Program-made: the position numbers and the translations under genes
Origin: Augochlora pura
Taxonomy: Eukaryota > Arthropoda > Insecta > Hymenoptera > Halictidae
Direction: 5' to 3'
Assembly: GCF_028453695.1 (NCBI RefSeq)
Contig: NC_135776.1
Span: 10,238,663-10,302,662, forward strand
Length of the DNA: 64,000 bases
Notes under the pieces: generated by a model
What the model was told of the DNA's origin: nothing
Database searches by the model: none
Seen by the model: only the letters and a program-made list of their open reading frames with translations
Shown: positions 26,501 to 38,550 of the stretch, one piece after another
Layout of the letters: every line of letters starts with the position of its first letter
How positions within the stretch are numbered: the first letter of the stretch is position 1

Positions 26501-29500
26501 TTGCCGCTTAGAATTAAGTTCCTCTTCTTGAGCATGTAATACAGATTCCTGCTCTTCTGCTTGTTGACGTAACTTGTCAACCTATTTTAGAAATTGAGAA
26601 TTTTAGAACACATTGTTTACTACATATTATTTAAGCAGAAAAGTATTGTATATAAAGAATCTTGAGAAAACATTTTTGTTTAAATTTATATGTATATTAA
26701 CCACATACTGTTAGTACCAGATGATCATGTTACGATTGCATCTTCAGATTTAGTATATGATGGTACTTATATGAAGTAGAAAAACTAATGTAATGCATTT
26801 TTGTATCATTTAAGACTCCAATCTAATTAACTTTGGTGCACCAAATGGTTAATCATGAAGATATAATATAAAATTAAATGTGAATGAACTTTTATGAAAT
26901 TAATTTGTACTAGAGTGGAGCCTTAAGTAAAATTTGCAAGCAGATTTCATTTCTCTGATAACAATCTATTACTACAATATTTTACCATGCATTGCCACAA
27001 AGCACTAGCATTATCTATGCAAGTGTACTCGAAACACGTGAAGCTTTTCATAAAATAGCATATGTATTCAACCATTCTTTTTTGAATCATAATTTACACA
27101 TGTATGTACACATCATTGTTGTAAAATAGATATTTAAATAATTTGTTACCTTTTTTATGCCTTATTCGATAATAGTGTAATCTAGTATAATCAATTTTGA
27201 ACAAAAGTTATACTTATTGTATGAAAAATAAAAAATAAAATTTGAATATCTCTTATCATACCTGTCTGTCAATAAAATTAGAAACTCTCGATGTACCTTT
27301 TTTAGTTCCTCGCGAATCTTCAGCTCGACCTCACTCAAATCTTTATCTACTTCTGTTTTCTACAAGTTAAACATAATAAAACTAAATAATAATGAACAAA
27401 CTAAACGCAAAGAAAATAAATTAAAAAATACATTAAGATTGTTCAATATATTCAAATTCTGTCTAAAATAAGTAAATAACGAAGTTGTAAATAAATATAC
27501 AAGACAATTAATCCAATTCGATTATTTAAACTTATTCCTAAATTGTTCATTGCATGAAAAAGTGTATGAATAAAATTTGCACAATTTAAAAATTTGGAAA
27601 TACTAAATTGAAATTAATCATTAAAAAATTATTATTATTATTACTATTACTACTATGATACATGTCCTGTAAGAAATCATGAAACTTTGAATGTATGCAC
27701 TTTTCCTTACAATTAATTGGTTTAAGAACAAAGTTAGTTAAATAAGTTATTCTAAACAATATCTAGATGATATACATACAATTTTTCCTTCTATATATGT
27801 ATGACACATTATAAAATGTGGTGTATGAAGTAAGAAATATTCTAACACTTTAGATGAGAACAAATTATTAAATTAAATTGAATTTAATGCATATGGAATT
27901 TATATTACCTACAAAGTGAAATTATAGTGATTAACAGAGATTTTTCTTTGAAATTATTGTATGCAAACCTAATTATGTTTAAAAATATTAAATTTCAATA
28001 ACAATTTTTGTAGACGTGAGTATAAAGAAATTATTAACAATACATCAAACATATTCAGTGCAGAGCTCATATAAATATTTATTCTTAAGAAGGATATGAA
28101 GACAACTTAGATAAAATAAACCAGAAACGAAAAAGTAAAGACACAAGGAAGCATAATAATAATTTGTGACTTCTTCATATTTGAAATCTAATATTATCAT
28201 ATAATTAAGGAAACAACATAGTAAATATTTCTTTTTAATTTATTTTGTAGTTACTGTACATTTTTTGCTATAACTAATATAATTATTTATATTTTACTAC
28301 AAAAAGGAGGCATCTGCTTAAATTATTTTTAGGAATTGAGTGTATAAATGTTGAAAATAAGTCGTAAGCAAATAAATACATAATGAATCTTTTGTAGTAC
28401 TAAAAAATAAAAAAATTTTGTTTATATTTCTTTGCATCTATTTTCATTCATTAGTTATTTTCTAAAACATTTATCAAGAGGCAGTAAGCAAAGCGTAATG
28501 TAATATTATAATATATTAATACTCTCTGCAATTCACAAGTAACAATGACGTATAAAACTTTTGAAGTTATATATCTTAGTATACATTTACATGTACCTAA
28601 ATGAAAGCATTCCATGTACATTTTATAAATACATTGGTTTTTAATATCACATGAAAGCAAAGCTACTCAAATAAGCAAGCAGGCTACTAATATTCTGTAT
28701 CTAATTGCAATATCATTTACCTGAGCCTTCAAGTCATTCAACCTTTTTTGTGCTTCACCCTTCTGATTTTCCAGTTGTTTTAATGTTGAAGCAAGCGTAT
28801 CTAATTCACTCTGCAGGTTCTTGATTTCACCGTTTTTAATCTTGATGTCAGCTTCTTTTTGTGCAATATCTTGCTCCATGCATTGTCTTTCTCTTACAAG
28901 CTCTGCTATGTCTTTGCTTATCATATCTAATTCTGGATTTGAATAACCAGATATATTGTTGTTCTCCTAAACAAAAGATATGTCATGTAGATACAATTTG
29001 ATAATTGTAATAAATATTATCTCTGCCCAATATTATAATGTACGTGCCCTTTTCATCTTGACACTGTAATACCTTAAAAGGAATTTTAAAAGATTGAAAA
29101 AAAAAGTTTTAAAAAACTTCTTATTGTTAAGCAGTTTAATGATGACGGCATAATGTGATATAAAAGTTTTTTTGTTAATTAACCCTAGCAAAATCGAGGC
29201 TAAAGTTATTGATAGCGTCGCTGGCTTATACACAGCAAATACAAAGATAACTTAGCATTTCTTTATATTATATTCCTTTATTACAAAATCATACATCATA
29301 TAGCATGCTAATAAAGTCAATTAAAAAGGAAATACAGAGACAAAGTATGTAAACACTACTGAAAACGAAAATAAAAGTAAAATGAATACCACAATACCAG
29401 ACGAAAGTAATATTAAATATTTATTACAAAGAATTTACAATTCCTTTTATATCAATGTTTCTATACAATCCATTTTTATAAAAATGATGGTATTATTAGA

Positions 29501-32500
29501 TATTATTCCTCCTTCATATTTTAAATGACATGTTAATCTATAGCCATAAATCTACTATCGTTTAATGTATTTATTATAAATTCTTTTATATGTTGACGTC
29601 GAGTTTTAGGCTTAATTTTTCCAAAATCATCTGTTCCATACAACGATTTCAATCTTGCATTTTTTGCTTCTTTTCGAAACTCTTTAATATGCATAATATT
29701 ATTCATTTTTTCCTTTTTCAAAACATCTACACGAGATGCATAATTAATACTGAGAGGCAAAACTTTCATAAACTGTTGATTATCGAAATTGTTCTTTTTC
29801 TTTGTATACAAAAGACTTATATTTGATGTTTTGTGTAAATAACATTCACGATTTGCTGACATGATTGTCTGGGCTACTACTCTTAAGTGACATGTTTGTG
29901 TTTTCAAAACAATAAAGATATTGAACAGCATGTTAATAATGTATTACAAACTTCACGTTATTAAAATCGCTTATTACAAATATACATTGATTTATGTCCA
30001 TCATGCATGTAAGATTTATCATATCTTTTTATGTTTCATATTACATTGCTTTCCAAATTGTAGCAGGAATCAATTTTAGAGGAAAGTATGACCAACTACG
30101 TAAAAAAGTGATTGAAATATTTGACAAACAAAAAGGTAAATCAAAATAATAACACTATATTTAGTATTATTAAACACTTGTGATTTCGTAAAATTTCTTT
30201 TATGCAAAGGGACTGAGTTATTGCTTGATACAAATGAATTTGAATATCCAAGAGCAAATGGAACTCTCCGGATAATGCACAAACAATTATGGGAAGAATA
30301 TTATGAATGCCTGAAAAGAGCATACAATAAAATCACAGCAGAGAGAATCATGTACCCAATTGCACTTATAGCTCTTGAGGGAACAACGGTCATGTACGCT
30401 AAACGTACGCTTGTTTTAACTGAGTAACTCTGTAATTGTTAATTCATGTAATTATAGGTTGAAATGCCCAATATGTATTTCACCAATGGAAACATACATG
30501 AACGATAATTTTGAGTGGTATTTTGACACCAATAGTTCTGTAATGTTCAGTAATGAAAGTAACAAGCTTATAGAGGAATTAGACAACATTATAATTTCAC
30601 CAGATGACAAAAAACTAATAATATACAATATCAAAGTATAAATATACATATAAATTAGTTGTATTTATAAATATTTATGATAACTAGATAAACATAAATA
30701 TACGAAACAAAGAAAAATAATTTATTCATGACAATAATATGCAATTTTGTAGTCTGATCAAGGTGGTCAATATTGGTGTAAGTTGGGAGATACATTATCA
30801 ACAATTTATTATCTTTCAATTGAGCGTGACTCTCAGGAAATAAATATAGTACACCCTAACACTGCACCATACAAGCCTCATGCAGTACCAGAAAAAATGT
30901 TATCCAAATATGATTTACTTATTTCTACAACGTGGACTACATGGACTCAATGTTCTGCATGTGACATAGTTGGAAGAAAAAATCGTTATGGATATTGTAC
31001 TGTTTCTTCACGTGAAAATATTAAAAGACGAGGTACAGTTTACTAAACTGTGTATCGTTTCAATAAGAGATCTTTCAAAATAATTTCTAGTAACACGTTA
31101 AGATATAGACGAACAAACTGAAACAATCGAACAGTTTAGTTCAGAAACTGCAGATCAAACAAAAAATTTAAACAAAAATGTTATAACTAAAATTAAAATG
31201 GCTTTACGTGTATTTAGAAATCAGTTACCATGTAAAAGTGAATATATACCAAAAGAATTTCTAGACATTCCAGATGTTAAGAATAGAAAAACAGAATTAA
31301 TGATTAAGTTTTGTAAGGTATTTTCAAATTTTGTAAATATATGTACAAGAAAATGGCACAGAAAAACTTTTAGGGATCTATCCCCTATCACCTAATATTC
31401 CATTTACTTACTGACTATGTTTAAGAGTGAGATCCCCCCTATCTCAAATCCGTGCCATTTTTATATGGAAGGATATACATCTACTATTTAAAAATATATT
31501 ACAATTGTACGCATTTTACTATATTTTCTGTTTAGGTAAAATGTTCTAAAAATGAAATATTTGAGGTGCGCGATAGAAATGGAAATGTTCTTGAAAGTGC
31601 AAACAATAGTGCTGGTATTTATTCTGTAGTTCAAGGAATGCCTATTCCATCGCCGCCAGTCATGCGCACAGTAATTTTCAAAAAATATGAGACGAAAGCA
31701 ATACTCATATGCCCAGGGTAAGTTCATATAATTTTTAGTTCCTAGTCACATATTTATGCTTAAAAAATGTTTAGAAATTTAAACACAGATGTACCAATTA
31801 CTTGGAAAGTAAATAATGAATTATTACATCCGTCTGTTATTGAAAAACAATCGGAGGGAAGAATTCATATCAATGCCCAAACACATATAATCGTGAACTC
31901 ATTAAAATTCGAAGATACAAATATTTACAGGTACATATGTATTTTCATAAAATTTAATTGCATAACAATTTTTATATGTCAAATATTTTCTTTTATAGTT
32001 GTTGGCAAAAGAATGAAATTGCTGGTATAATAAAATTACAAGTAACAGGAGAAACAGAATTGCAAGCAAATTATAGTGTTATGATACTTGGTGAAATTTT
32101 AATAGTTACTGTATTTCTAATAATATTTTGGAGAGCATTTGAACATCGTAAACGCTTTACCATTCGTTAATTATACCATATATTATATCACGTACATTTG
32201 AAAGAAATGGTATATAATATCAAACAAACAAAATTCATTGTATTTTAATAATAAAAAAAAAATACATACCATGATAGTATCTGATGATTTTCGCATCGAT
32301 GGTGGTATCATATCGGGAGTCAAGGATTCCGGTGGATCAATGCCTTTAAGTTTTTGCTTAATAAGCCATATGGCAAGAGCAAATTGTTCTTTATTTAATT
32401 TTCCATTTTGACATATGTCACAGAGACTCCTAAAACGTGAAATATGTTATACTTTTGATTTTGCAAATGGTTAATAAATAAAATAATAGAAATATACAAA

Positions 32501-34942
32501 CCATATAGAAGCCAAATCAGCCTGTGGAAGTCCACTTTGAAGGAAGACATCTTTGATTTCTAAACCTGAGACATATCCATCCATATCTAAATCAGCTTGC
32601 AAAAACAATTTCCCAGCCGCTATTTGTTCTTCAGTGGAAACTATCCACTGTACACTAGTCTGAATCATACATTTTTATATTAAATAAAATATTTCGAAAA
32701 ACATAAGAACTCTTTTATATCATGGGCAAAGTTGAACAAATTTTAAATGTAAAAAAGGGCAAACTTTTAACAATCGTGTTGCATGTAATTATATGTAATT
32801 AGTAATTGACAATCAACCCTACTAATCGTTTAAATTACCGCGATTTTTATCGATTAATTCGTTTTAATTATAAACATCAATTAATCAATGAAATTAAATA
32901 TTATAGTCTTCTAATGCCCAATGCTTTACATGATGCTCAATTTACTTTTGCCATATCCATGCCAGTCATATTTTTCACAGCAGATGCAATAGGTAGAGGT
33001 GGAATTGGTGGAGGAACTGTTGTCATTCCTACTGGTACAGGAGACTTTGAAACTGGTACAGAAACGTCCTTTCTTTTACCAGGTGGCAACAATTCTGGTG
33101 GAAGTACACTTGGTATTGCGTATTTTTCTAATGCTTTGTATACCAAATGCATGGCCTATGTAAGCAACAAGTAAGCAAATTAAGTAATAGAGTTAAATAT
33201 TTTCTGCTTATTCAATAGAAAGCTTACCACAATAAACTCATGCCTATCCAGCATACCATCTTCATCCATATCTGCAAGCTCCCAAATCTGTCCAAGTGTA
33301 ACTAAGGGAAGTTTACTATCCATAAGAACACCTTTAACACTATTTCCAGATATATATCCATTTTTAGGTCTTAAACTATTAAACAGTTGTTCATATTTTG
33401 CTCTCTCTGCTGGTTTAATAGACCAATCTTCATTGCTAATAGGTGTTATTACTGGTAAACTATTAACTACTCTCTTCTGAGAAATTATGGGTATGTCACC
33501 CTAAAGATATAAAACAGTAATCAATTAAAAGGAAATTTATTTATTGTGTTACTCTATGAATTATCTTACCATCTTCGGAGGAGGTAATTCCATATTTAAG
33601 TTTGACATATTAACATCTCTACCTGTTTGCGCTAATGCACATAATTTAAGAGCAACAAAAAGACCAGATTTATCTAATGAACCACGTGATTGTGGATCTG
33701 CCATATCCCATATTTGGCTCAGTATATCGTCATCCAGCTGGGATTTCTTAAGAAATCTTGCAGCTTCCATTGCACCAATTCGCCCATATCCATTTGGATC
33801 AACCTGAGAATAGCATAGAATGTCATGAATACTTTACTTCACACTTTTAGAATATCAAGTCAAGCCACTATGCTTTGTATCATAGAAAATGAAACACAGT
33901 TTCAAAATTAATAAAGGTCATATGGTTTAAATATGGTTCTTTGTTAATTTAATACACTTATACATATAAACATGTATAAAAATATGATTTTTATATATAA
34001 AAGATGAATCGTATTGTTATGAACATGAACATTAAGGAGTTAAGGGAAAAGTTCACATCTTTCCATTGCACATGTTTTGTTTTATCGATAAGAAGTCTAA
34101 TTTTTTAATGACAGCTGTTCAATAATAAAAATCAATTCTTACAAATTCCATTAAAGGCTTAAAAGAAACTGAATTAAATTTTTTAAAATTATAATGACAT
34201 CATATAATAACAATAAAAGAGAATAGTTATAATAAATAGCGTCAAATAATTCCATTTAAAATTAGTTTATATCTTTATTTGTATAAGTTTTTTGGAAAAC
34301 TAATGAGAAACAAAGAAAATCGTAGTATTATAGAAATTCTTGAATTATAGAGGTTCAAGTTACCATGACTTGACCATATAACTTAATGCAATTTAGATTT
34401 ATCATACATTATCAAAATAATATAAATATACCTGATTGTAATAGGCTTCATATATAGCAGTATGGCTTCCAGCCACCTGTAAAAATAATTTTATTATATT
34501 TCCTCCTACTGTCTTGTGAATTATGAACTACAACACATTAAGGGATATTAGTAGTTATCAATTTTAACTGCCGGAAATGTGAGGCTTATCGTAACTGACA
34601 TTCATAAATCTGTAGATAAACGTTTATCATGAGGTTATAATTTTTTACAACATACTGTTTATAATGATTATAATGTAAATCTGTCTACAAAAGAAAAAAA
34701 AGGTTGTATTTATCAAAAAGGAACTGATAAATTACTTATGCTGTCAAAGAAATTGTAGTCGATTACGGTTGTCGAAATAGTAAGAATACGTATGGTATAA
34801 CAATGTTACTTTTACATAGTTGACATATAAATTTTTCAACTAATGTTTTTAGTAACATACACGACAGATCGAATATTATATCATAATATGTGAAATTCTA
34901 AAAATTATGAAATACCTGCGTGGGTGATGGCAGGGCGGCCAT
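23510..34942 (-). CDS. Eps-15: EPS15, endocytic adaptor with three EH domains
   Basis: Scaffold at clathrin-coated pits that binds NPF proteins, AP-2 and ubiquitinated cargo. Fourteen minus-strand exons: 34916-34942, 34432-34476, 33570-33803, 33228-33500, 32946-33155, 32502-32659, 32270-32429, 28721-28966, 27297-27359, 26238-26581, 25972-26161, 25542-25646, 25141-25455, 23510-24226; total 3087 bases (1028 residues). Three EH domains lie at about residues 10-100, 115-215 and 265-360; the third has the EF-hand-like DLDMDGYVSG. A coiled coil covers roughly 370-585 (heptads such as LRQQAEEQESVLHAQEEEL). At least 13 DPF motifs for AP-2 binding and proline-rich runs lie between about 590 and 860. 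Two ubiquitin-interacting motifs close the protein (SEEEQFFLAAQQS and EELELAYALELS). The first two coding exons are only 27 and 45 bases. One intron (28967-32269) hosts two other genes. Confidence 0.95.
29533..29862 (-). CDS. Unrecognised small basic protein nested in an EPS15 intron
   Basis: A single-exon open frame of 109 codons from the ATG at 29862 (an in-frame ATG at 29931 would add 23 residues). I do not recognise the family. The product is lysine-rich and hydrophilic, with no signal peptide or membrane segment. A likely helical stretch, HIKEFRKEAKNARLKSLYG, is followed by a basic KPKTRRQHIKEF segment. It cannot be an EPS15 exon because it has its own stop and no flanking splice sites in phase. 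Its start lies 131 bp from the start of the divergent FAM187-like gene, so the two may share a promoter. The uneven residue use looks more protein-like than the surrounding random frames, but function is unknown. It could be a chance ORF. Confidence 0.45.
   Translation of the reverse strand: MSANRECYLHKTSNISLLYTKKKNNFDNQQFMKVLPLSINYASRVDVLKKEKMNNIMHIKEFRKEAKNARLKSLYGTDDFGKIKPKTRRQHIKEFIINTLNDSRFMAID
29994..32170 (+). CDS. FAM187-like Ig-domain membrane protein, nested in EPS15 intron
   Basis: Eight plus-strand exons: 29994-30135, 30210-30423, 30458-30635, 30753-31032, 31103-31317, 31536-31717, 31775-31930, 31999-32170; total 1539 bases (512 residues), all phases consistent. The N-terminus is a signal peptide (hydrophobic RFIISFYVSYYIAF). 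Two Ig-like folds are visible. One runs from the cysteines in KCPICISP to the GGQYWCKLG strand. The second runs from CPGNLNTDVPITWKVN to NIYSCWQKN. Between them, STTWTTWTQCSACDIVGRKN resembles the thrombospondin-like linker of vertebrate FAM187A. A single membrane helix (EILIVTVFLIIFW) and a short basic tail end the protein. No function is firmly known for the family; I infer a cell-surface or secretory-pathway role. The name rests on remembered family features. Confidence 0.72.
32250..32255 (+). terminator. Poly(A) signal of the nested FAM187-like gene
   Basis: AATAAA, 80 bases past the stop codon. It lies only 15 bases before the antisense EPS15 exon (32270-32429), so the 3' end of this transcript probably abuts or overlaps that exon. 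Confidence 0.45.
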
Positions 34943-35868
34943 ACTTGCATTGAATACTGGTTTAACCAATCACACTGTGAATCGATAGTTGTACATCATG
35001 TTAATAACAATTTTACTTAGCATTTTGTAAATGAATTTTTATTATCTTATACACCACTGGGACACCACAATCACAGTTTATTCGTCGTGCAATTCAAATA
35101 TATGTTCACAACAGAAAAATATTATTAATCAATGGTACGAGACATACAGTCTGATACAGCCGCTTCCCGCTTGTCCACGCTTGTCGCGCTCGATTGTCGT
35201 CTAGCACTCTACCTCTTACGTTCCACCTCCTTCTCATCATTGATACGTATGCATATGTATGCACATAATACAAACTATGTGCATATGTACGTATTTTCTA
35301 AATAGACGTCGCTAATAAACGCTAATAACGCATACGGTACAATTGAACATATATTTAAACAGAATTAATTATCTAAATTTTTAACTTATTTGGTTATGTG
35401 GAAATGTCCCGATGACATCTAAAATGTTGAATTTCTACACAATCATAATTTAATCGTCACACAATTGTTCAAATGTTGAAGAGTTGTACATGTATACGTT
35501 CCTCCGTATCGCAGCTCATATGATTCGTTAATAATTACCATTACTTTATTTTGAAATATTTATATAATGTTTACAGAAATTTTATATAATGATGTTGACG
35601 AATGTCACCATGTACAATTTTTATACATATACATGAAATTGATGTATATATTAAAGTGAAAAAAAACAATATTAATTAATGATCTATTATCAAATTTCAA
35701 AGTAATACAAAACGATCAAATTGTAAATAATTGGAAACCTGATATTTGACGTTAGAATATGTAAATATATTAAGATATTTTAATACGTTCTTTTACATAA
35801 ACAAGCACAGTTTTATTTTTATTTAAATCATTTATTTAAAAAGTTTGCATACAACTAATACATCATAA
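34943..35868. other. EPS15 upstream region and PCID2 3' flank
   Basis: No gene is seen. A more GC-rich stretch at 35155-35230 (GCCGCTTCCCGCTTGTCCAC and TCGCGCTCGATTGTCG) is the best candidate for the EPS15 promoter and 5' UTR. The remainder is AT-rich. The PCID2 poly(A) signal lies at the right end. Confidence 0.4.
35831..35836 (-). terminator. Poly(A) signal for PCID2
   Basis: AATAAA on the minus strand, 33 bases past the PCID2 stop codon. Confidence 0.5.
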
Positions 35869-37570
35869 TTATGGTATTGTCGACAATTTTGGAAAAGGAT
35901 TTTGTTTAGATATAACTAACTTTTTATGTTGATGAGATATGTATCCTTTAATTTTGCCTTCGTATATTAAATTTGCTACAATACATTCTGTTTCATCCAT
36001 ATCCACATCATTAAAACCCTGCATCTGCAGAGCTGAAAGCAGATTTTCGATAGGAATCTGATGTATATTTAGTACCAAATATACTTTCTTAAATAAATTC
36101 CTGTAAGCTATTATTTTTAATTTCTCCACAATTAAATATATTCCGGCTCCTATGAAAAAAGTCTCATGTTTCTCCATTACTTTTTCAAGATTACGCAAGT
36201 CTCCCTTTTTAACAGATTCCATTAACTCCCAAAATTCCATTAAATTGTATTTTTCTAGTAAGCTCTGTTTTGGCATGTAACCTAATAACATCTTTACAGG
36301 TGCAAGATATGTTAAAATTAGTCTTTTATTTTTCAAGGATTTTTTGTGACAATGTTCAAATGCATATGTCAGGTATTCGTCAGCTGTAAAAGATGAAAAT
36401 TATTTCTAAATATCTTAGTAACTAAAACAAAATGTATTAGACTTGTTTAAATTAATTCTTACCTGCTTTATAGTCACTATCAAACATTGCTTTACGTCCC
36501 ACAAAAAACTTATATGTAATTTGTTGTGCTAATGCGAACTGTGCTTTGTATGGGGATGACTCTATTGCTCGTATTAAAGGTTTACATAGATGTAATTTAT
36601 TGATCCTAAAATAGATTTTTAGTAATTGATTAACTAATGCGAGCATTCCCCATCTTTTTGTGTCATCTTCTGAACTTCTATTATCACAAGCACATACTCT
36701 AAAGCAACCCATTAGACAATCTGCACATTTTTCTAAGATTTCTCCTGGTTTAGAGCTCTTATTATTTTTTCTATTTTCAGCACATACTGCTACTAATCTT
36801 AATTCTAGACACATCATATTCATAACAGGTAACATCCAGTTTTCTTCTTTTTGCATTTGCAGTATTTTTGTTAAAGATTGTACTGCAGAACTTTGATAAT
36901 TGTACATACTTAATGGATCATTTTTTACCATTGCTATTATAGCTCTGTAGAAACAAAATATTAAAATGTTATTAAATAATAATTTTATTAGTTACATAAC
37001 ATAGTTCTTGCTATAAGTCTTAAAAGAAGGAATGACCAATCAACTCTACTATAGCACCAATGGCTGATATTGCCTGTATCATTAGCGATACTTCATTACT
37101 TGTTTTACACATTGGACACATCTCACACAATTAATATAAAAAATCTCTCCTAATACGAAAACAATATTAATAGTTGATATTCATTTTTCAGACCTCTAGC
37201 AAGAGTATTGCTCTGTATAATTGAAAAAGGCATTTTTAGTTACTTCAAATGAAAAAGTGTCAGAGCATCTAAAGGAGAAGGTAAATGTTCTATTGCCTTT
37301 GTTACTGCAATTTCGGATCCAATTTGTGGAATTGAAATATGACTATGTCTCAAAGATAATAAATTCTGTAAAAGAAATATTTATTCCGATTTTACAATTT
37401 GAATTTAGTATTTGTTATTTAAATTAGAATATATATATACCGCTAAAGCATATCCGTCTTGATTCAACCACATACGCCTGACCTATAATAAACATAACCC
37501 CATATTTAATACTTTCACTTTATACTCAGAAATTTTTATAATAAATTACCTGTATTATATACGAATCCAT
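35869..37570 (-). CDS. PCID2: PCID2, PCI-domain subunit of the TREX-2 mRNA-export complex
   Basis: Binds ENY2/GANP/SEM1-type partners at the nuclear pore to couple transcription to mRNA export. Five minus-strand exons: 37550-37570, 37441-37482, 37244-37365, 36463-36944, 35869-36383; total 1182 bases (393 residues), against about 399 in mammals. The protein aligns end to end with the family by eye. Landmarks are the N-terminal SLRHSHI segment, KEENWMLPVMN, CFRVCACDNR, KRWGMLALVNQLLKIYFRIN, FFVGRKAMFDSDYKA, then KIIAYRNLFKKVYL and the winged-helix end KGYISHQHKKLVISKQNPFP. The PCI domain occupies about residues 210-390. The first two exons are tiny (21 and 42 bases); they are assigned from splice phase and a weak N-terminal match. 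Confidence 0.95.
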
Positions 37571-37665
37571 AATTGTACTGATTGTTTGAATTTTTTATAA
37601 CTTAATGTAGAAACTTATTTCTATAAACTTCTTCAATAATGGCAATTAATTGTCATTTTCAAATA

Positions 37666-37986
37666 TTATTTTGGCCTGCGACATACAATATGTACATCAA
37701 ATCTCAAACATGTTTCATTCCATTTCATAGATGTCCAACCAATCGTGGATTTATCTCTCAAAGCCAGAGTATCCATTGGTGTCTTAATGTGACCAATGGT
37801 GTTAGGGATTTTTTTGGGAATCTCCATCCACAAATGGGATTCGACCATTCCAATGAATTGCCAATGGGAATCTATTGAAGTTACCCAATCCCATTTATGA
37901 TAGGAAATTCTCCCCTCTCCTACTTTCCTAGGAGAAAGTCGCAAAGGAAAAGCCATCTTATTACACTTAAAAAGCATAAAGCTCAC
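37666..37986 (-). CDS. Unassigned minus-strand ORF, possibly a last exon
   Basis: An open frame of about 106 codons; the first ATG gives MLFKCNKMAFPLRLSPRK. It starts 96 bp upstream of the PCID2 ATG and has the same orientation. It is unusually rich in Trp, His and Met (for example SYHKWDWVTSID and HWQFIGMVESHLWMEIP). It is less AT-biased than its surroundings, which argues for past or present coding. An acceptor-like CAG lies just before it, so it may be the terminal exon of a gene whose other exons lie at 38-40 kb. I do not recognise the family. A chance ORF or decayed gene is equally possible. Confidence 0.3.
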   Translation of the reverse strand: MSFMLFKCNKMAFPLRLSPRKVGEGRISYHKWDWVTSIDSHWQFIGMVESHLWMEIPKKIPNTIGHIKTPMDTLALRDKSTIGWTSMKWNETCLRFDVHIVCRRPK

Positions 37987-38550
37987 TGTTACATTATAGT
38001 AATTTTAACAAAGTTTTAAAAAAATTTCGCCGACTTCTGCTACTGATAAGACCATTTATTGGACGAAGTAATTCTCTCTTAACTGTTTCTTCCTAGCATT
38101 TTTTGATGACGCGTTTTATTGCAGCTTTGAGATATGTTTCGAATGTATGGATTTGTAGGTAATATTTCATTATTTGTGGTAATCTTGCACTCCCAACTTT
38201 ATTATGCAGTACTGATATAGTCTATGAACTCACTTCAAGTTATTAAAAGTTTATCACTTCACCATCGATGGCGCTGCGATAGAGTTTCTTTAAATCTTAC
38301 AATACTGCATATAGCTTCATCTATATATTCTTAGGTCCATGATTGTAGTTGCAGGCAAATGGTCACACTGGTTACGAAACATGAGTACGTAAACTCAATT
38401 GTCATCTTGTGTTTATCTCTGAGCACAGTACAGATATCTTTGTACAGTAATGCGTCACCATAGTACCTTGCTGGGCTGTCTTACTGTAAAGCATTTATAT
38501 CTCCACCACTACTATGCTCATCCAATCCACAGTGGATACTGTCTCAGCGG

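Noticed and set aside
27262..27296. Extended EPS15 exon using the donor at 27261
   Set aside because: The better-looking CAG/GTATGA donor would add 35 bases and break the frame into the next exon, so 27297 is preferred.
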